In this document: one piece after another, positions 33,142-34,336 of the stretch
Numbering within the stretch: position 1 is the stretch's first letter
Layout of the letters: each line of letters begins with the position of its first letter
From: Rhodospirillales bacterium
GTDB lineage: Bacteria > Pseudomonadota > Alphaproteobacteria > TMED109
DNA: 34,336 bases
Direction: 5' to 3'
Assembly (NCBI GenBank): GCA_009839325.1
Contig: VXPW01000008.1
Coordinates: 1-34,336, forward strand
Notes under the pieces: model-generated
Databases searched by the model: none
The model's input: only the letters and a program-made list of their open reading frames with translations
What the model was told of the DNA's origin: nothing
Translations under genes and position numbers: made by a program

Positions 33142-33594
33142 TTGACCAAGTACTCTTCATTCCCGATTCAGCATTTCGCCCCCGACCGGGGTTACACCCG
33201 AGTCAAGGCCTACGCAGTTGGAGAGGCGCCCGGAGTCAACCCGATTCTTGCCGGCACGTCGGCGCAATGGTTGGGCCTCATGCTCGGCCGAGACCTCGCG
33301 GTCGGGTCCGACCGGGGCCAGGTGCTCCAGGGCGACGCCACCATTCACGTGGAATTCGGCGCTACCGGGATTACAGCCGACGTGCTGTTCAGCGGTATTG
33401 CCGTCATCGGGGGCGGCGCCGCTCGGCCGGATATCGAATGGCACGACCTAGCCATGGAGGAGGACGCCTTTGAACGTCACGAGTCGCCTTCCGAGCGGAT
33501 TCGGGGGCGCTTCTACGGTCCCGGTCAACAGGAGGTCGGGGGGATCTTCGAACGCGGTACGATAACGGGCGCCCTCGGCGGCGTGCGCGACTGA
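33142..33594 (+). pseudogene. Fragment of a transferrin-binding-protein-like surface protein
   Basis: The last ~125 residues of this frame read like the C-terminal beta-barrel domain shared by TbpB/Slam-dependent surface lipoproteins and uncharacterised alphaproteobacterial relatives: a WLGLMLGRDL strand, GQVLQGDATIHVEF, ADVLFSGIAVIGGG and the hallmark RIRGRFYGPGQQEVGGIFE near the end. A full protein should have a signal sequence and several hundred further residues. Here only ~150 codons follow a TTG at 33142, with no ribosome site. Upstream codons to 32995 are low-quality. I therefore treat it as a 5'-truncated remnant, though a short intact protein cannot be excluded. Confidence 0.6.
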
Positions 33595-33689
33595 CGTCTC
33601 CGGCCTCAGCGCCGGGCGCGGCAGCCTTGGATCGCCCCCCCCGAAGCAGTCGGAATCCGTGCGACCGCCGAACAATCTCGTGCCGGGCG

Positions 33690-34134
33690 AGCCCGTATGC
33701 CGTCCGGTGGGGGCCCGCCGCGTACCGCCGGCCGCCGTGATCGCGATGGTCGGGCGTCCCCCGAACCACGGCAGGATCTGGCGCAGGCAGTAGATCTGGT
33801 TGACCTCCAGCGTTCGTGGTTTCCAGCGGCGCCCGTACCGGCGGAAGACCTCCTCGGCGACCGTCTCGAAGGGCATGGACAAGGTTTCGGTACCGCCCCG
33901 GAGCGAGGTGAGTTCGGTCACGGCGCGGGCTCGGGCCTCGGGGACGGTGACGGCCCCGGCGTCGCCGCCGTCCTTCCAGACCCGCGAGCCGGACCTGCAG
34001 AAAAAAACGCTGGGCGTCGGACGGGGTGACGCGTACGCCGAAACCACGGAGTTCGGAGTCGCGGACGGCATAGGGTCGGCGGCGGGGGGCCGGAGCCCGT
34101 GGATCTGGCCCTGGCGAATGCGGGTACGGGACAT
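33690..34134 (-). pseudogene. Frameshifted, truncated tyrosine recombinase (phage integrase)
   Basis: Pieces of one integrase lie in two minus-strand frames. From the ATG complementary to 34132-34134 the protein starts MSRTRIRQGQIHGLRPP. It continues in another frame as YAVRDSELRGFGVRVTPSDA and RFFLQVRLAG (the arm-type DNA-binding DUF4102 domain), then returns to the first frame as GAVTVPEARARAV and FETVAEEVFRRYGRRWKPRT (the SAM-like core-binding domain). At least two frameshifts are needed. The similarity fades near 33700, and the catalytic domain with its Arg-His-Arg-Tyr residues is absent, so it is inactive. It marks an old integration event at the right edge of the window. Confidence 0.75.
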
Positions 34135-34336
34135 GGGCAATTTCCTCGCGCTGCATTTGCATCTGGGGACGCGCAACCGCTCGCTGCTGCACCCAGACAT
34201 CGAAAATGCGAGGACAACAAACTAAGATAATCAGCTGGTTAGAACAGAAGATGCGCCGCCGAGTGTAGCACGTAACCGACTGCGAAGACCCGCATGCGTC
34301 CTAACGCGGACCTGAAACGATCTCCAGGTTTTTGCA

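Overview
The window is high-GC proteobacterial DNA, most likely from an alphaproteobacterium. The evidence is the right-hand run mutS - glnD - murJ - trpS followed by a TauE/SafE permease and a TIGR02186-type membrane protein, an order and a pair of families typical of Rhodospirillales-like alphaproteobacteria. I cannot name the species.

Region 1 (1-15.5 kb) is an accessory (defence) island lying against the 3' end of a tRNA-Ser(GGA) gene at 15524-15613. From left to right it holds two unrecognised overlapping genes (the first cut by the window edge), a phospholipase-D-fold nuclease, an IS630-family transposase remnant, a Kv-type potassium channel on the minus strand, and then a complete three-gene set: a membrane-anchored TerB-domain protein, a P-loop ATPase and an Lhr-like DEAD/DEAH helicase. 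I identify this set as the anti-phage system Shango (SngA, SngB, SngC). A fourth gene follows in the same direction and encodes a TerB-like domain fused to a BRCT domain, a possible accessory factor. Next come a small single-pass membrane protein, a LexA-fold repressor that has lost both protease catalytic residues, and a divergent unrecognised 333-residue protein. That protein's gene has a promoter overlapped by a perfect palindrome and a roughly 160-nt leader of consecutive hairpins with competing pairings, the last of which buries the ribosome binding site. This repressor/operator/leader/unknown-protein unit is the least explained structure in the window.

Region 2 (15.5-20.9 kb) is chromosomal metabolism and repair. 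On the minus strand are a phytanoyl-CoA-dioxygenase-like enzyme, a TauD-like dioxygenase, and a compact overlapping set encoding a NIPSNAP-like protein, an O6-alkylguanine-DNA methyltransferase and an RlmB/TrmH rRNA methyltransferase. A polyphosphate kinase 2 gene is read divergently from it.

Region 3 (21-31 kb) is the core plus-strand run: mutS (mismatch repair), glnD (PII uridylyltransferase), murJ (lipid II flippase), trpS (tryptophanyl-tRNA synthetase), a TauE/SafE permease and a TIGR02186 protein that overlap by 4 bp.

Region 4 (31-34.3 kb) is again accessory: a Fic-fold protein with a winged-helix N-terminus whose catalytic His is Gln, apparently expressed from a near-leaderless promoter with an overlapping inverted repeat; a fragment of a transferrin-binding-protein-like surface protein; and a frameshifted, truncated tyrosine recombinase. 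Shorter intergenic tracts contain IS-end-like and palindromic sequences but no further genes I can defend.
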